A stretch of DNA of 13,009 nucleotides from NCBI GenBank assembly GCA_964530555.1, contig CAZHBD010000024.1, forward strand, positions 1 through 13,009. The letters are read 5' to 3'. Origin of the DNA: CAZHBD01 sp964530555. GTDB taxonomy: Bacteria; Patescibacteriota; Saccharimonadia; Saccharimonadales; AWTP1-31. The notes below the pieces were generated by a model, which was not told where the DNA came from, did not search any database, and worked only from the letters and a program-made list of their open reading frames with translations. This document shows positions 12,508-13,009 of this stretch, piece after piece (the stretch's first letter is position 1; the number at the start of each line of letters is the position of its first letter). Made by a program: the position numbers and the translations under genes.

Positions 12508-12870
12508 ATGTCTCAGGTCGACTATTTCGAACGTAAGCTCGATGATAAACGTCGGTTAACCATGCCGGTTGAGCTTCGTGCCGAATTCGCCAGTGGCGTA
12601 GTCGTGACCCAAGGCTTCCAGAACTATCTCCACCTGTATCCCAAATCGGTTTGGGACGAGCAAGTCGAACCGCAGCTGCAAGGTAGCATCCTTGACGAAA
12701 AAACGGCTGACTTGAATGTTCGTTTCCGAATGGGCAAGAGTGACTGTCCTCTGGATGAAAAACAGGGAAGAATCACTCTCGAACAGCACTTGCTTGATTA
12801 CGCCGGCATAGACCGGAATGTGATCGCAGTACGTGCCGGTCGTTACTGGCGAGTAATGGCCGCAAATTAA
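12508..12870 (+). CDS. mraZ: MraZ, transcriptional regulator of the division/cell wall cluster
   Basis: MraZ is a DNA-binding protein of the AbrB/SpoVT swapped-hairpin type that forms a ring and represses its own operon. At 120 residues it is shorter than the usual 140 or so. Two copies of the domain are visible: residues 6-50 (FERKLDDKRRLTMPVELR), matching the D-x-K-G-R-x-x-x-P-x-x-x-R signature with Gly replaced by Arg15, and residues 80-118 (CPLDEKQGRITLEQHLLDYAG), where Gly-Arg is kept but the usual Pro is Glu92. The first copy should contribute DNA binding. It has a Shine-Dalgarno and is preceded by phased GTGGGTA repeats. The expected partner rsmH is not visible in the last 139 nt. Confidence 0.92.
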   Translation: MSQVDYFERKLDDKRRLTMPVELRAEFASGVVVTQGFQNYLHLYPKSVWDEQVEPQLQGSILDEKTADLNVRFRMGKSDCPLDEKQGRITLEQHLLDYAGIDRNVIAVRAGRYWRVMAAN

Positions 12871-13009
12871 GACAGCACATTAACAATTAAATCAACAGTA
12901 CCTTAGCTCGAGATCAGCTAATTGGCAGTCAACAAGTGGACAATAGGGTAACCACTACAAAACCCTCGTACTTTCCATAAAAAACACCTCCCAAAACTCC
13001 ACCTCACAC
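12871..13009. other. Non-coding end of the window after mraZ
   Basis: No credible gene is visible on either strand in these 139 nt. It holds a 6-bp inverted repeat, TTAGCT (12903-12908) and AGCTAA (12916-12921) with a 7-nt loop, and a weaker one, AGTGG (12935-12939) and CCACT (12952-12956). Neither is followed by a T-run, so neither reads as an intrinsic terminator. The end is rich in C and A. In most bacteria rsmH begins soon after mraZ; here it must start beyond the window or be absent. Confidence 0.5.

Noticed and set aside
1..13009. Alternative genetic code with TGA as glycine or tryptophan
   Set aside because: No gene contains an in-frame TGA, and two genes end at TGA exactly where the next gene begins.
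1..13009. CRISPR array, tRNA, insertion sequence or defence island
   Set aside because: No spaced repeat array, CCA-ended cloverleaf, transposase or terminal inverted repeat could be seen on either strand.

Overview
The window looks like a piece of chromosome from a Candidate Phyla Radiation (Patescibacteria) bacterium, most likely Candidatus Saccharibacteria (TM7). This placement is inference, at about 60% for the class. It rests on the style of the first protein (a single N-terminal anchor followed by a YKNN-type linker and a YP-x-TW domain), the compact mix of small membrane proteins of unknown role, an alpha2-type glycyl-tRNA synthetase, and the normal use of TGA as a stop (1809-1811 and 5628-5630, with no in-frame TGA in any gene). 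The last point argues against the TGA-as-glycine lineages (Gracilibacteria and Absconditabacteria). I see no tRNA or rRNA gene, CRISPR array, insertion sequence or phage gene.

Layout. (a) 24-686 encodes an anchored surface protein. (b) 719-2506 is a tight three-gene unit: a soluble histidine-kinase-like protein without its phospho-histidine, a receiver-like protein with Glu in place of the phospho-Asp, and RecO; the last two overlap by ATGA. (c) 2593-3921 is glycyl-tRNA synthetase. (d) 3963-4706 is an acidic protein of unknown function. (e) 4742-7650 runs SRPBCC protein, RNase HI, HAD phosphatase, NYN-domain putative RNase, a two-helix membrane protein and a DUF1761 membrane protein. (f) 7686-9017 is the only minus-strand gene and encodes a protein with several winged-helix-like segments. 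(g) 9103-10980 runs a PQ-loop-like membrane protein, a flavodoxin-fold oxidoreductase and peptide deformylase. (h) 10996-12273 is a GH1 beta-glycosidase. (i) 12508-12870 is mraZ, normally the first gene of the division and cell wall cluster, preceded by a 234-nt regulatory region.

Two regulatory patterns stand out. First, many genes have a -10-like hexamer, often an extended -10 (TGnTAnnnT), ending 6-9 nt before the ATG. The predicted transcript would then begin at or next to the start codon, i.e. be leaderless. Other genes (719, 7231, 9701, 12508) have clear Shine-Dalgarno sequences, so both initiation modes seem to be used. Second, the region before mraZ carries four GTGGGTA boxes at offsets 0, 10, 31 and 41. 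They fit the known 10-bp MraZ operator period and also resemble DnaA boxes. A perfect DnaA box (TGTGGATAA) and two near matches lie just upstream. This could be a combined MraZ/DnaA control region or a replication-related element.

The best candidate for something undescribed is the degenerate kinase-receiver pair joined to recO, followed by the mraZ control region.
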